NCBI RefSeq assembly: GCF_037975245.1
Contig: NC_092571.1
Span: 2,772,501 to 2,836,500 of the forward strand
DNA from: Apostichopus japonicus
Lineage: Eukaryota; Echinodermata; Holothuroidea; Aspidochirotida; Stichopodidae
Reading direction: 5' to 3'
Length of the DNA stretch: 64,000 nt
In this document: in pieces, positions 63,700-64,000 of the stretch
Numbering within the stretch: the stretch's first letter is position 1
Layout: every line of letters begins with the position of its first letter
Made by a program: the position numbers and the translations under genes
Notes under the pieces: model-generated
What the model saw: only the letters and a program-made list of their open reading frames with translations
Told to the model about the DNA's origin: nothing
Databases searched by the model: none

Positions 63700-64000
63700 A
63701 ACTTTCCCCTACTCTCATGTGCCCTAATCTCCTGCCCCTTACTCTTCTGCCCCCTACTTCCCTGTCCTCCTACTACCCTGTCCCCTTACTTCTCTGTCCC
63801 CCTACTTCCCTGTCCCCTTCTCCCCTGTCCCCTACTCCCTTGTCCACCTACTATCCTGTCCCCCTACTTCCCTGTCCCCTTACACCCATGTCTCCCTACT
63901 TCCATGTCCCCATATTCCCCTGTCCCTCCACTTCCTATTCCCATCTCTATACTCCCCTGTCCCCCTATTCCCATCTCCCTACTCCTATGTTTTCATCTCC
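63700..64000. repeat. C/T-rich minisatellite, ~15-16 bp units, runs off the window
   Basis: The unit resembles cctgtccccctacttcc, with at least 18 copies; it degenerates towards the end and continues past the last base. It follows the truncated SINE directly. Confidence 0.9.

Overview
This window is eukaryotic, from an AT-rich animal genome. It is mostly intron and repeat sequence, with no bacterial-style operons, rRNA or CRISPR. The repeats (tRNA-headed SINEs, hAT-type MITEs with 8-bp target duplications, long minisatellites and TA/GA microsatellites) suggest a marine invertebrate. An echinoderm or other invertebrate deuterostome is my best guess, but this rests on repeat style and is not proven.

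One protein-coding gene is supported, on the minus strand. It is part of a PLEKHG5 (Syx/Tech/GEF720)-like Rho guanine-nucleotide exchange factor. Seven short internal exons, in transcript order 47270-47345, 39784-39841, 35209-35310, 29684-29806, 23371-23462, 2726-2862 and 241-371, have AG/GT splice borders. Their phases join into one uninterrupted 239-codon frame. Residues about 125-196 match the ubiquitin-like/RBD-like domain near the N terminus of PLEKHG5 as I remember that family. The upstream exons encode a Ser/Arg-rich linker and the last exon a polar linker. The first exon(s), promoter, DH-PH catalytic core and 3' end are not seen. The DH-PH part should lie beyond position 1, in the unshown sequence on that side.

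Layout: 1-2.9 kb holds two exons and a ~155-bp tandem array. The 2.9-23.4 kb stretch is a 20.5-kb intron with several hAT-like elements, a 32-bp minisatellite and a full-length SINE. The 23.4-35.3 kb stretch holds three exons, a GA-rich minisatellite, a nested pair of hAT-like elements and several satellites. The 35.3-47.3 kb stretch holds two exons, G-run clusters around a 58-nt exon and a possible regulatory cluster near 44 kb. From 47.3 to 64 kb there is upstream intron or 5' flank, full of repeats.

The most interesting observations are: (1) an interspersed ~200-bp repeat (called R here) with about ten copies, nearly all in one orientation, several sitting between locus-specific direct duplications of very different length, one of which copied an exon's splice donor; (2) an exon with two acceptors 14 nt apart, each fitting one state of a skippable upstream exon; (3) four MITE copies sharing a conserved core, one nested in another hAT-like element with both 8-bp duplications intact; and (4) hammerhead-ribozyme-like motifs in two dispersed repeats.
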